Origin: a virus | IMG/VR virus record: IMGVR_UViG_3300007708_000025 | Location: 1 to 25,221 of that record | Length of the DNA stretch: 25,221 nucleotides | Direction: 5' to 3' (one strand) | In this document: piece after piece, positions 5,171-10,633 of the stretch | How the letters are laid out: each line of letters starts with the position of its first letter | Position numbering within the stretch: position 1 is the stretch's first letter | Position numbers and translations under genes: made by a program | The notes under the pieces: generated by a model | Told to the model about the DNA's origin: nothing | The model's input: only the letters and a program-made list of their open reading frames with translations | The model's database searches: none

Positions 5171-6178
5171 TTAAAACGCAGAAATTAATTTCTTAATTTT
5201 ATTTTTTTCTGCGGTGAGAATTGGGTCAAACCCTGATGCACCAGCCATAAGTGTTTCAGAATTTCCGCGACCTGAACGATAGTAGTCAAGGCGTTCAGTT
5301 AGTGCATTGAATGCACCCCACTTAGTTCCCTTGATGTTAGCGTTAGTTGGTGAGTTGTGATAAAGATTGTCAAGAAGCACAACCTTATTCTCCCACTTAG
5401 TTAGCGCAACCTTAGCAGAATCTTTATCTGGCTTAGGATAAATTGTCTGAATCAACTTAGAAAATTCAGCATCAGTAATTGATTGAGAATAAAGAGCCTG
5501 AGCCTCTTTCTCAAATTCATCAAAGTATCCAAGAGCAAGACCAAGAGTCTCGCGGGCTACCTGAATGCGACCTTCAACAGATTGCGTGTGACGAATCTTG
5601 AAAGATTGCTTAGCATTCTTCATTGCTAGGTTTAGTGTATTTTGGCAAACTACACGAACAGGAGTAACCGCAGCCTGAACAGCAACAGACCCGTCATGAG
5701 ATGTCCATACGATTAGATATAACTTGGTTGCATCATTTGCGCCTTGTGGGTCAAGCACCATTGTGCGAGGAATATCCACAGTACCGAAAACAACCTTACC
5801 GCTACGAAGCGAGCCAGCAGATTCCCAACGGCAATCGGCATTGGCATCATGAATTGCATCAGCGAATGCAAACAATTCTTCATTCTGCACAGGCTTGTAA
5901 CGCTTACCAACAGTAGCAAGAACATCAGTTCCGCTATTGAATGGGTTGTCACGAATAACTAATTGAGCATTAGATACATCATTCCATGTATCTGAGATAT
6001 GGTCGGTCAATGGAGATAGACGGACATTCCAGTTAGATAGTTTTGCCTCATCTAACATCATTTGAGTAGTAACATCTTCATCTTGTGTGAAGATACGATT
6101 AGCAAGATTATGCCATGCAGGTGCGCCACGCAATGCAAAAGCAACTTCGCCGTTTTCAGTTTCTAGATTATGAGCCAT
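5171..6178 (-). CDS. DUF932 phage/plasmid-like protein (335 aa)
   Basis: This 335-residue protein has the typical start MAHNLETENGEVAFA, then RGAPAWHNLANR, and the downstream VVCQNTLNLAM segment of the DUF932 (TIGR03299) family. These proteins are common in phages and plasmids, often expressed early, and have been discussed as DNA- or replication-associated without an established activity. The start is supported by AAACGAAAGG 9 nt before the ATG. It forms a single-gene unit: TGTC-class promoter 6209-6230 with a perfect CRP-like box at 6269-6284, and terminator 5136-5158. By size and own promoter it is probably one of the most expressed leftward genes. Confidence 0.9.
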   Translation of the reverse strand: MAHNLETENGEVAFALRGAPAWHNLANRIFTQDEDVTTQMMLDEAKLSNWNVRLSPLTDHISDTWNDVSNAQLVIRDNPFNSGTDVLATVGKRYKPVQNEELFAFADAIHDANADCRWESAGSLRSGKVVFGTVDIPRTMVLDPQGANDATKLYLIVWTSHDGSVAVQAAVTPVRVVCQNTLNLAMKNAKQSFKIRHTQSVEGRIQVARETLGLALGYFDEFEKEAQALYSQSITDAEFSKLIQTIYPKPDKDSAKVALTKWENKVVLLDNLYHNSPTNANIKGTKWGAFNALTERLDYYRSGRGNSETLMAGASGFDPILTAEKNKIKKLISAF

Positions 6179-6208
6179 TATTTTTTACCTTTCGTTTGAT
6201 TAGTTGTA

Positions 6209-6230
6209 AGTATAACAGATGCCACTGACA
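6209..6230 (-). promoter_or_regulatory. TGTC-class promoter (copy 5)
   Basis: TGTCAGTGG (6222-6230), 7 bp including TGT, TATACT (6209-6214). A TAGACA hexamer at the normal -35 distance (17 bp) may also contribute. Confidence 0.75.
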
Positions 6231-6268
6231 TTGTCTAGGATTAGTTACTATATGTCCGAATTGATCCA

Positions 6269-6284
6269 TGTGATTAATCTCACA
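6269..6284. promoter_or_regulatory. CRP/GlxR-like box (perfect)
   Basis: TGTGA-TTAATC-TCACA, centred 67.5 bp from the -10 edge of the DUF932 promoter. It fits the GlxR consensus TGTGANNTANNTCACA at all arms, although the central TA is displaced. Followed by AATTCCTGGCG. Confidence 0.75.
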
Positions 6285-6300
6285 AAATTCCTGGCGTTTT

Positions 6301-6347
6301 CCACAGGCCCTCTTAAACCTGTGGATAACCCCGCACATTATTGCGGG
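6301..6347. other. DnaA-box and hairpin cluster
   Basis: CCACAGG/CCTGTGG inverted repeat (6301-6307, 6318-6324) runs into TGTGGATAA (6320-6328), the exact complement of the DnaA box TTATCCACA, and then a CCCGC/GCGGG hairpin (6330-6347). Nearly the same block recurs at 8091-8140. It could be a DnaA-binding element or part of a conserved operon-end module. Confidence 0.5.
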
Positions 6348-6359
6348 CCAAGCTTGGGC

Positions 6360-6379
6360 GGGGCAGAATTAGCTGCCCC
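6360..6379 (-). terminator. Strong hairpin at operon end
   Basis: GGGGCAG/CTGCCCC with a 6-nt loop, 6 nt behind the stop codon of the 75-aa gene. No T run follows, so efficiency is uncertain. Confidence 0.5.
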
Positions 6380-6384
6380 ACCTT

Positions 6385-6612
6385 TTACTTAGATAAGGAC
6401 TTTACGTAGTTTACTGTTTCCATTGGAAAGAACGCTGCTGATGTTTTCTTTTTATTTTTTTGATCATAAACAAAAGCCTTAACATTTCCATCAAATCTTT
6501 TTAAGTTTGAGAAAACTAATTCCTTTAGGCTCTCATTGTCATAGCCTTCTTCAGAATAAATTGTTAAATCGTTTTGCTTTACTTCATCATACATTTCTAT
6601 CTTGAATCGCAT
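6385..6612 (-). CDS. Hypothetical 75-aa protein
   Basis: MRFKIEMYDEVKQNDLTIYS and the following acidic and basic segments give a small soluble protein with a Lys-rich middle (DQKNKKKTSAAFF). AAAGG lies before the ATG at 6612. Immediately upstream in the leader is a UUCG-tetraloop hairpin (6636-6647), which may isolate its ribosome binding site from the preceding gene. No family recognised. Confidence 0.75.
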   Translation of the reverse strand: MRFKIEMYDEVKQNDLTIYSEEGYDNESLKELVFSNLKRFDGNVKAFVYDQKNKKKTSAAFFPMETVNYVKSLSK

Positions 6613-6635
6613 TGTATTGCCTTTGTTAGTAGTTG

Positions 6636-6669
6636 TCCCCGAAGGGAGAGCAGTTTGGCGACATACTCA
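6636..6669 (-). other. UUCG tetraloop hairpin and family 3' hairpin (copy 2)
   Basis: Behind the 140-aa gene the transcript can form a 23-nt hairpin (6647-6669; GAGTA with TGCTC using a G-U pair) followed immediately by TCCC-TTCG-GGGA (6636-6647), an exceptionally stable tetraloop. No T run follows, so these may be processing or stability elements rather than terminators. Confidence 0.5.
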
Positions 6670-6683
6670 GGTCGTTGGATTAT

Positions 6684-7106
6684 TTAGAGATAACGAGCAA
6701 TAGCGTTGTATGTGCTAGTGCTAACTGTTTCCTCATCTGTCATCTTGAGAATACGAATAGCGTTCTCAAGTTCCTCTTTCATCTCATTGTATGAGTGGCG
6801 GTGTAGAACTTCGTAGTCCTTCTCAGGCTCTTTAGGAAAGTCTGACTCATTAACTGTTAAATCAAAATCAACATTTAGAGTCTTGTTCCATGAGCGATAG
6901 TTTGTGCGGAAGTTTTCTGCCTTAGCAAAATTAGTCATAGCAAACTTTCCTACTTCTTTGCGCCACTTTTCCATAGCCTTTTCATGCTTTGCTTCGTTGG
7001 CTTCCTGTGATGCGTAGTCTGCTTGTAACTTTGTAAGACGAGTTTCTAGTGCCTTGATTACCTTTGGTGTTGCGATTTTAACTGAGATTGCTTTCTGTCG
7101 TGCCAT
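6684..7106 (-). CDS. Hypothetical coiled-coil protein (140 aa)
   Basis: The basic N-terminus MARQKAISVKIATPKVIKAL leads into a predicted coiled coil (residues about 14-60, rich in Lys/Glu/Ala) and a helical C-terminal part. No Cys. The start follows AACGAAAGAGAG in a typical leader, under the TGTC-class promoter 7138-7159, for which I see no CRP-like box. Family not recognised; a structural or nucleic-acid-binding role is possible but unsupported. Confidence 0.8.
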   Translation of the reverse strand: MARQKAISVKIATPKVIKALETRLTKLQADYASQEANEAKHEKAMEKWRKEVGKFAMTNFAKAENFRTNYRSWNKTLNVDFDLTVNESDFPKEPEKDYEVLHRHSYNEMKEELENAIRILKMTDEETVSTSTYNAIARYL

Positions 7107-7137
7107 TTATTTTCTCTCTTTCGTTGGTTGGTTGATT

Positions 7138-7159
7138 ATTATAGCAGATGCTACTGACA
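7138..7159 (-). promoter_or_regulatory. TGTC-class promoter (copy 6)
   Basis: TGTCAGTAG (7151-7159), 7 bp including TGC, TATAAT (7138-7143). No CRP-like box at the phased positions. Confidence 0.75.
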
Positions 7160-7172
7160 TTATTAAATTGTG

Positions 7173-7195
7173 TGAGTAGTTTTAAGACATACTCA
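7173..7195 (-). terminator. 3' hairpin, family copy 3
   Basis: TGAGTA/TACTCA stem, 11-nt loop, followed by CACAATTTAATAA. Compared with copy 1, one base pair has changed on both sides (C-G to T-A), which supports a functional RNA hairpin. It lies 41 nt behind the stop at 7236. Confidence 0.55.
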
Positions 7196-7235
7196 GGTCT
7201 TGGCTTAGCACCCTTTTATGGTGTGTGCCTCCGCT

Positions 7236-7418
7236 TTATGCGCCCGCTAAGGTGCTTGCTGATACTGTTGTCCAGCGAGTTTCCTTTGTTGGCATTTCTA
7301 ATAGCACACGCACCGAGCCAGATGCCTGTGGGTGGATTTCTTTAATCACACCTGTTTTCTTTGACTTTAGTGTGGTGAATAAATCGCCAACCTGATACAA
7401 CTTATCTTGTATTGTCAT
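7236..7418 (-). CDS. Hypothetical SH3-like small protein (60 aa)
   Basis: MTIQDKLYQVGDLFTTLKSK followed by TGVIKEI, VRVLLEMP and TRWTT looks like an alternation of short beta strands, compatible with an SH3-like barrel; this is a weak inference. GAAAAGAGG precedes the ATG. Single-gene unit with its own TGTC-class promoter (7447-7468) and a CRP-like box. Confidence 0.75.
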   Translation of the reverse strand: MTIQDKLYQVGDLFTTLKSKKTGVIKEIHPQASGSVRVLLEMPTKETRWTTVSASTLAGA

Positions 7419-7446
7419 TTATTGCCTCTTTTCTTTGTAGGGTAGT

Positions 7447-7468
7447 ATTGTAGCATTGGGGGCTGACA
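7447..7468 (-). promoter_or_regulatory. TGTC-class promoter (copy 7)
   Basis: TGTCAGCCC (7460-7468), 7 bp including TGC, TACAAT (7447-7452). Confidence 0.7.
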
Positions 7469-7506
7469 TTTATCAACCCCCATCTCATTATTTGAGAAAG
7501 TTATTG

Positions 7507-7522
7507 TGTGACCTTAGTCACT
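7507..7522. promoter_or_regulatory. CRP/GlxR-like box (1 mismatch), overlaps a stop codon
   Basis: TGTGA-CCTTAG-TCACT, centred 67.5 bp from the -10 edge of the 7447 promoter. It covers the stop codon of the 89-aa gene. Confidence 0.55.
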
Positions 7523-7783
7523 TTCAGGTAGCCAAAAGTGTAAGTGGTGAGCCTCGATGATCGCCCATACTGGCGCACATGTTTCACCCTTGTAAGAAAT
7601 ACCATCAGGCATTTCAATAGTTTCGTCCCACATTTCATCATAAGCAAAGTCTATTGCTTGAATACATACTGGCACCATAGAAAGTGGAACGGGTGGGTAA
7701 TGATTACCCTGTAAGTGATAGGCTAATTGTGTTTCTAAATCTAACACACTGTCCTGAATACCTAATGCTGTTACGCTTCCCAT
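7514..7783 (-). CDS. Hypothetical 89-aa phage protein
   Basis: LDLETQLAYHLQGNHYPPVP and the following SMVPVCIQAI are a pattern I associate with uncharacterised actinophage proteins. The C-terminus carries EAHHLHFW, a His cluster. Soluble and acidic. The ATG overlaps the stop of the preceding 67-aa gene (TAATG). Function unknown. Confidence 0.8.
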   Translation of the reverse strand: MGSVTALGIQDSVLDLETQLAYHLQGNHYPPVPLSMVPVCIQAIDFAYDEMWDETIEMPDGISYKGETCAPVWAIIEAHHLHFWLPESD

Positions 7784-7986
7784 TAGTTAGCCACCTTTAG
7801 AATTGCGTAAGTGCCATTTTCATTTATTTCATCAAGGATTGGTTGTAAGCGAGAGCCTACTAAATCCTTTAGCATACCTTCAAGCATTTCAATACGCATT
7901 GACTCATCAAGTGCCATTACCTGTGCAGTTACTGGGTGGCCTTCTGCAAACTCAGTTACAAACTTTAGGTTGTGTTCTATTTTCAT
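7783..7986 (-). CDS. Hypothetical 67-aa protein
   Basis: The product MKIEHNLKFVTEFAEGHPVT continues into an amphipathic helix (MRIEMLEGMLKDLVG) and a short beta-type end. The canonical leader CAACAACGAAAGG lies before its ATG. First gene of a two-gene operon under the 8015-8036 promoter and a perfect CRP-like box. Confidence 0.8.
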   Translation of the reverse strand: MKIEHNLKFVTEFAEGHPVTAQVMALDESMRIEMLEGMLKDLVGSRLQPILDEINENGTYAILKVAN

Positions 7987-8014
7987 TTATTGCCTTTCGT
8001 TGTTGGATAAGAGA

Positions 8015-8036
8015 ATTATAGCATAGGCCACCGACA
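8015..8036 (-). promoter_or_regulatory. TGTC-class promoter (copy 8)
   Basis: TGTCGGTGG (8028-8036), 7 bp including TGC, TATAAT (8015-8020). The best match to the class consensus. Confidence 0.8.
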
Positions 8037-8063
8037 TTACCTAATCCATTTGCCCATAAGCCT

Positions 8064-8079
8064 TGTGATAAATCTCACA
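8064..8079. promoter_or_regulatory. CRP/GlxR-like box (perfect)
   Basis: TGTGA-TAAATC-TCACA, centred 56.5 bp from the -10 edge. Identical in all 16 bases to the box at 9526-9541. Confidence 0.75.
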
Positions 8080-8093
8080 TAATTCCAGGGGGT

Positions 8094-8102
8094 TGTGGAT
8101 AA
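8094..8102 (+). promoter_or_regulatory. DnaA-box-like site
   Basis: TGTGGATAA is a perfect DnaA box on the opposite strand. A second, one-mismatch copy TGTGGAAAA is at 8115-8123. The arrangement parallels 6301-6347. Confidence 0.45.
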
Positions 8103-8119
8103 CTCCCTTAAACCTGTGG

Positions 8120-8160
8120 AAAACCCCGCAACATTGCGGGCCAGCTTGACATTGTCAAGC
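8120..8160 (-). terminator. Tandem terminator hairpins
   Basis: In the minus direction GCTTGAC/GTCAAGC (8144-8160) is followed by CCCGCA/TGCGGG (8125-8140) and then GTTTTCC. This closes the transcript ending with the 32-aa membrane peptide. Confidence 0.65.
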
Positions 8161-8170
8161 CGAAACGCTT

Positions 8171-8269
8171 TTATAAATTAGAAAAAATATAATAAACAAG
8201 AGCAAAAGGCAAGAGGGCCAATCCGATAGCAACTACTCCACCAAGTGCACCAATTAGATCATAGATCAT
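8171..8269 (-). CDS. Single-helix membrane peptide (32 aa)
   Basis: MIYDLIGALGGVVAIGLALL and the following PFALVYYIF form one long hydrophobic segment with almost no charged residues, so an inner-membrane peptide. AAGGG lies 5 nt before the ATG. It overlaps the preceding basic-peptide gene by 11 nt. No function can be assigned. Confidence 0.65.
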   Translation of the reverse strand: MIYDLIGALGGVVAIGLALLPFALVYYIFSNL

Positions 8270-8390
8270 TTTTACCCTTGTGTTTTATTTTACGTGTGTA
8301 TTTTTTTTTATTACGAACAGGTTGCGCCGCATTACTGCGGCGCAATTCCTGAATTCGTTTTACTTTATCTCGAAGTGAATTTTGGAACAT
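8259..8390 (-). CDS. Very basic 43-aa peptide
   Basis: The frame MFQNSLRDKVKRIQELRRSN continues with NKKKYTRKIKHKGKN; more than a third of the residues are Lys or Arg, suggesting nucleic-acid binding. It overlaps the gene before (by 26 nt) and after (11 nt). The ribosome binding site is weak. A perfect 9-bp inverted repeat (8322-8345) lies in the middle of the frame, so the region may also work as RNA structure; the gene call is moderate. Confidence 0.5.
   Translation of the reverse strand: MFQNSLRDKVKRIQELRRSNAAQPVRNKKKYTRKIKHKGKNDL
8322..8345. other. Perfect 9-bp inverted repeat, 6-nt loop
   Basis: TTGCGCCGC/GCGGCGCAA around ATTACT. Much more GC-rich than its surroundings and without an adjacent T run, so not a standard terminator. 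It sits inside the basic-peptide frame, behind the stop of the 63-aa gene. Confidence 0.6.
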
Positions 8391-8556
8391 TGTATCCACT
8401 CGCTTCGTGAAATCGTGTTACATCAAATCGCTCATTATCTTTTGCGAACATCTCCGCAAAATCATTTACCATTTTAGAAAATAAAGCAGGGTGCGTTTTA
8501 TCGCTTGCATACTTTAGAATTTCTGCGGTTGCTACATAGTCTTTACGAGTCATCAT
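8365..8556 (-). CDS. Hypothetical MTRKDYVATAEIL protein (63 aa)
   Basis: MTRKDYVATAEILKYASD and the later MVNDFAEMFAKDNERFDVTR resemble a small conserved protein seen in many environmental actinophages, with no assigned role. The start is one of two adjacent ATGs behind ACGAAAGG. It overlaps the preceding 68-aa gene by 4 nt. Confidence 0.8.
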   Translation of the reverse strand: MMTRKDYVATAEILKYASDKTHPALFSKMVNDFAEMFAKDNERFDVTRFHEASGYNVPKFTSR

Positions 8557-8759
8557 TTAATTACGACCTTTCGTCCTGCACGATAAAAAACTTTTGTGTG
8601 GCATTTGCCTGCTGGCGTGTATAGATTTACAGTTGAGTATTCATCTGCAAAACCCCAATCGGTAAATAAGAAAAAGTTTTCCCATGCCCCGTATTCGTTT
8701 TCGTATTCTGCTGACCAATGCGGAGCATTTCCGTCATAAGCGCAAGTTATTTTATACAT
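8553..8759 (-). CDS. Hypothetical 68-aa protein
   Basis: MYKITCAYDGNAPHWSAEYE is followed by a strongly aromatic part (GAWENFFLFTDWGFADEY) and a basic C-terminus (FYRAGRKVVIK). Probably a small beta-rich soluble protein. AACGAAAGGG leader, TGTC-class promoter at 8789-8810. Function unknown. Confidence 0.8.
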   Translation of the reverse strand: MYKITCAYDGNAPHWSAEYENEYGAWENFFLFTDWGFADEYSTVNLYTPAGKCHTKVFYRAGRKVVIK

Positions 8760-8788
8760 TAGTTTCCCTTTCGTTTGTTTGTTTGGTA

Positions 8789-8810
8789 ATTATAGCACCT
8801 GCCACCGACA
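8789..8810 (-). promoter_or_regulatory. TGTC-class promoter (copy 9)
   Basis: TGTCGGTGG (8802-8810), 7 bp including TGC, TATAAT (8789-8794). No CRP-like box upstream; the phased positions fall within the 47-aa gene. Confidence 0.75.
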
Positions 8811-8812
8811 AA

Positions 8813-8956
8813 TTATTCGGCTTCGGGGGTATAGAATAAGGCTCCCTCATTAAGTAGCCCAACCTCAATAGTAAATAGTTCATCTGGGGTGGCTTCGGAT
8901 AAATCTACCCAACCCGCCCCGTCTTGATCCATTCTAAAAATCTCAATGTATCCCAT
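8813..8956 (-). CDS. Hypothetical acidic peptide (47 aa)
   Basis: MGYIEIFRMDQDGAGWVDLS continues EATPDELFTIEVGLL and ends PEAE. Acidic, with WVDL; no metal-binding residues. GAGGAAC before the ATG; the ATG overlaps the preceding stop by 1 nt (TAATG). Confidence 0.7.
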   Translation of the reverse strand: MGYIEIFRMDQDGAGWVDLSEATPDELFTIEVGLLNEGALFYTPEAE

Positions 8957-9120
8957 TAGTGTTGTTCCTCGCAATCCTTATCGTAGTCAAATCCGCAAAA
9001 GTAGCAACCCATAAATTCTAGGTGTTCGATACAGTAATACTTAAATTGACTTTCATCACAACAAAAATGTTGCTCGTCTGCGATTTCATAGAAATCAGTT
9101 TTGTCGATTATGTTTAGCAT
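8956..9120 (-). CDS. Cys-rich zinc-type protein (54 aa)
   Basis: The 54-residue protein has HFCC, YYCIEH and CYFCG, seven Cys in all plus His, a likely zinc-binding arrangement. It starts at 9120 after AACGAAAGG. Unusually, its leader is preceded directly by a terminator-like hairpin with a run of seven T (9136-9185) and has no clear promoter, so it depends either on read-through from the 9211 gene or on an unseen promoter. Function unknown. Confidence 0.7.
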   Translation of the reverse strand: MLNIIDKTDFYEIADEQHFCCDESQFKYYCIEHLEFMGCYFCGFDYDKDCEEQH

Positions 9121-9135
9121 AGTTTTCCTTTCGTT

Positions 9136-9185
9136 AAAAAAATTGGTGAGAGTTCTTACTTACGACATTGGGCGAGAACACTCTC
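9136..9185 (-). terminator. Terminator or attenuator in a gene leader
   Basis: GAGAGT/ACTCTC (9148-9153, 9180-9185) with an inner TCT/AGA extension, then ACCAATTTTTTT in the minus direction, only a few bases before the ribosome binding site of the 54-aa gene. A TGTCG lies in the loop but no -10 follows it. Confidence 0.6.
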
Positions 9186-9210
9186 TAAACTGCCCCTGTT
9201 TCGATTTTAT

Positions 9211-9423
9211 TTAATCGGAAGTTTTTACCGCTAAATAGCGGTAAGTATCTTTTAGATTTAGTGGTGCAGAATAAATTGGGCGTACCTGCACTTTGTAAGT
9301 ATCTGCATTTGCATACCAGACACTATCATTTTTTTCTGCTGAGATAATTTCTCCAGTAATAGAATTTGAGCGATACATTTTCCCTACAAGTAGGCTTTCG
9401 ATTGTGTAGACATTTGCGGACAT
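9211..9423 (-). CDS. Hypothetical 70-aa protein
   Basis: The start is set at 9423 (MSANVYTIESLLVGKMYRSN) because AACAACGAAAGAAGG lies just before it; the longer frame to 9540 would cross the promoter. Beta-rich and soluble, with several Tyr. First gene behind the promoter at 9456-9477. Family unknown. Confidence 0.8.
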   Translation of the reverse strand: MSANVYTIESLLVGKMYRSNSITGEIISAEKNDSVWYANADTYKVQVRPIYSAPLNLKDTYRYLAVKTSD

Positions 9424-9455
9424 TAGTTGCCTTCTTTCGTTGTTGTTATAAGAGT

Positions 9456-9477
9456 ATTGTACCAGAACGCACCGACA
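9456..9477 (-). promoter_or_regulatory. TGTC-class promoter (copy 10)
   Basis: TGTCGGTGC (9469-9477), 7 bp including TGG, TACAAT (9456-9461). Confidence 0.7.
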
Positions 9478-9499
9478 TAATCTAATTACTAGCCAGTAA

Positions 9500-9637
9500 T
9501 TCCAAATAATGAGACGCTCAACCAATGTGATAAATCTCACAAATTTCAGGGGATTTTATAACGACTTCATAACGACACGCCCGACCCCGTGCATATGTGC
9601 GGGGCGCATCGCCTTTGTCAAGACGACACGCCGCTAT
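9500..9637. repeat. Operon-boundary module, copy A
   Basis: It holds GAGACGCTCA, the CRP-like box, TTTCAGGGGATTTTATAAC, CGACACGCC twice (9573-9581, 9624-9632) and the hairpin CCCCG/CGGGG (9585-9604). The same elements in the same order recur at 10458-10633, with a roughly 40-bp insertion there. No gene is seen in this stretch. Confidence 0.65.
9526..9541. promoter_or_regulatory. CRP/GlxR-like box (perfect)
   Basis: TGTGA-TAAATC-TCACA, centred 77.5 bp from the -10 edge, followed by AATTTCAGGGGATTTT. Confidence 0.75.
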
Positions 9638-9736
9638 CTATTGATAATCTTTTAGAATTTCTTCTAATTGATTTATTTGTTCATCGCTAAGATGATCTAA
9701 TTGAATTGCTTTTTCAAATCCGAATAAATCGCTCAT
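9638..9736 (-). CDS. Hypothetical 32-aa peptide
   Basis: MSDLFGFEKAIQLDHLSDEQ continues INQLEEILKDYQ: an acidic amphipathic helix. The ATG overlaps the TGA of the previous gene (ATGA). Supported by coupling only. Confidence 0.6.
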   Translation of the reverse strand: MSDLFGFEKAIQLDHLSDEQINQLEEILKDYQ

Positions 9737-9927
9737 TCGTTTTCCATTTCTGCCAAATAATCTTCATGCTCTGCTAAACCAATTGCAAATGCTATTGGGT
9801 CACAACATTCTAAAATTTCGGCGGGGGTAAAAGTAGAGTATCCAATCTTTACACTAGGATAAACATCATTAAGTAAATCTATAAAGCTTTCTTTTGTTTC
9901 TATGTCTTTTTCTAATTGTGATTTCAT
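9733..9927 (-). CDS. Hypothetical 64-aa protein
   Basis: MKSQLEKDIETKESFIDLLN is a helical N-terminus, followed by ILECCDPIAFAIGLAEHED. Acidic, soluble, with one Cys pair. Preceded by GAGGAGG inside the gene before and overlapping it by 1 nt (TAATG). No family recognised. Confidence 0.75.
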   Translation of the reverse strand: MKSQLEKDIETKESFIDLLNDVYPSVKIGYSTFTPAEILECCDPIAFAIGLAEHEDYLAEMENE

Positions 9928-10058
9928 TAGTTAGCCTCCTCTAAAAATAAAGCGTACATTGGTGAACATGTTAAGCAAATCGGATACTCAAAACGGAAAT
10001 CGAAAAAATCATCTTCCATGTTTACTGAGCATTCCTCGCAATAAGTTAAATCTTTCAT
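9927..10058 (-). CDS. Two-CxxC zinc-ribbon peptide (43 aa)
   Basis: CEEC at residues 7-10 and CLTC at 28-31 frame a short acidic aromatic linker: a minimal zinc ribbon. GGAGG lies 8 nt before the ATG at 10058. One of at least six Cys-pair mini-proteins in the window. Partner unknown. Confidence 0.7.
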   Translation of the reverse strand: MKDLTYCEECSVNMEDDFFDFRFEYPICLTCSPMYALFLEEAN

Positions 10059-10060
10059 TG

Positions 10061-10198
10061 TTAAGCCTCCAATTGCTTATAGTCGATTACATGAAAGTCT
10101 AATTGTCTCTCAAGGGGCATAGCCTTTAGCCATGAGTAGGCAGACTCAAAATCATCTGCCTCTACATCTACAAATAACTCAAAATTAAAAATAGCCAT
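10061..10198 (-). CDS. Hypothetical 45-aa protein
   Basis: The start is placed at 10198 (MAIFNFELFVDVEADDFESA) behind GAGGAG in the preceding gene; the longer frame is not supported. An alternating beta pattern, then DDFESAYSWLKAMPLERQ suggests a small alpha/beta fold. It is 2 nt from the next gene. Function unknown. Confidence 0.7.
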   Translation of the reverse strand: MAIFNFELFVDVEADDFESAYSWLKAMPLERQLDFHVIDYKQLEA

Positions 10199-10199
10199 G

Positions 10200-10379
10200 T
10201 TACCAACACTCCTCACATGTAAATTTGGTAAAGTCTGCATCTTTTGCAAAAATCTCTAAATAGTTATTTGCACAAATTGTGCAAGCAAGTAAATAAGTAT
10301 TTGCCTTGCGGTACATGTAAGGCTGAGCAATAGACAAGGCTCTATTCTCCAAAACCTCTGAGGCTATTAGTATGGTCAA
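10200..10379 (-). CDS. Zinc-type protein, TTG start (59 aa)
   Basis: The frame has no ATG behind the canonical leader; TTG at 10379 lies 9 nt after AACAACGAAAGG and is the likely start (MTILIASEVLENRAL). CTIC in the middle and CEEC at the extreme C-terminus form a zinc-binding pair. First gene of a five-gene operon under the 10412-10433 promoter. Confidence 0.7.
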   Translation of the reverse strand: MTILIASEVLENRALSIAQPYMYRKANTYLLACTICANNYLEIFAKDADFTKFTCEECW

Positions 10380-10411
10380 GGTATGACCCCTTTCGTTGTT
10401 GTTATAGTGGA

Positions 10412-10433
10412 ATTGTAGCATGGGGGTACGACA
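10412..10433 (-). promoter_or_regulatory. TGTC-class promoter (copy 11)
   Basis: TGTCGTACC (10425-10433), 7 bp including TGC, TACAAT (10412-10417). Confidence 0.65.
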
Positions 10434-10457
10434 TTTCTCTACCTACTAGCGAGTAAG

Positions 10458-10633
10458 TCCAAGATGTGAGACGCTCAGCCTATGTGATACTAGTCACACG
10501 CAAATGTCCGATTTGTCCGTCAAATCGACACGCCGTAGAATTTCAGGGGATTTTATAACATGTTCATAACGACACGCCCGACCCCGTGCTTTTGCGGGCC
10601 AGCTTGACTATGTCAAGCCGACACGCCGTAGCG
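10458..10633. repeat. Operon-boundary module, copy B
   Basis: It repeats copy A (GAGACGCTCA, CRP-like box, TTTCAGGGGATTTTATAAC, CGACACGCC three times) with a roughly 40-bp insertion containing TGTCCGATTTGTCCG. Two hairpins lie at the right end: CCCG/CGGG (10583-10598) and GCTTGAC/GTCAAGC (10602-10618). They probably terminate the operon ending at 10634. No gene. Confidence 0.65.
10483..10498. promoter_or_regulatory. CRP/GlxR-like box (perfect)
   Basis: TGTGA-TACTAG-TCACA, centred 78.5 bp from the -10 edge of the 10412 promoter. Confidence 0.75.
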
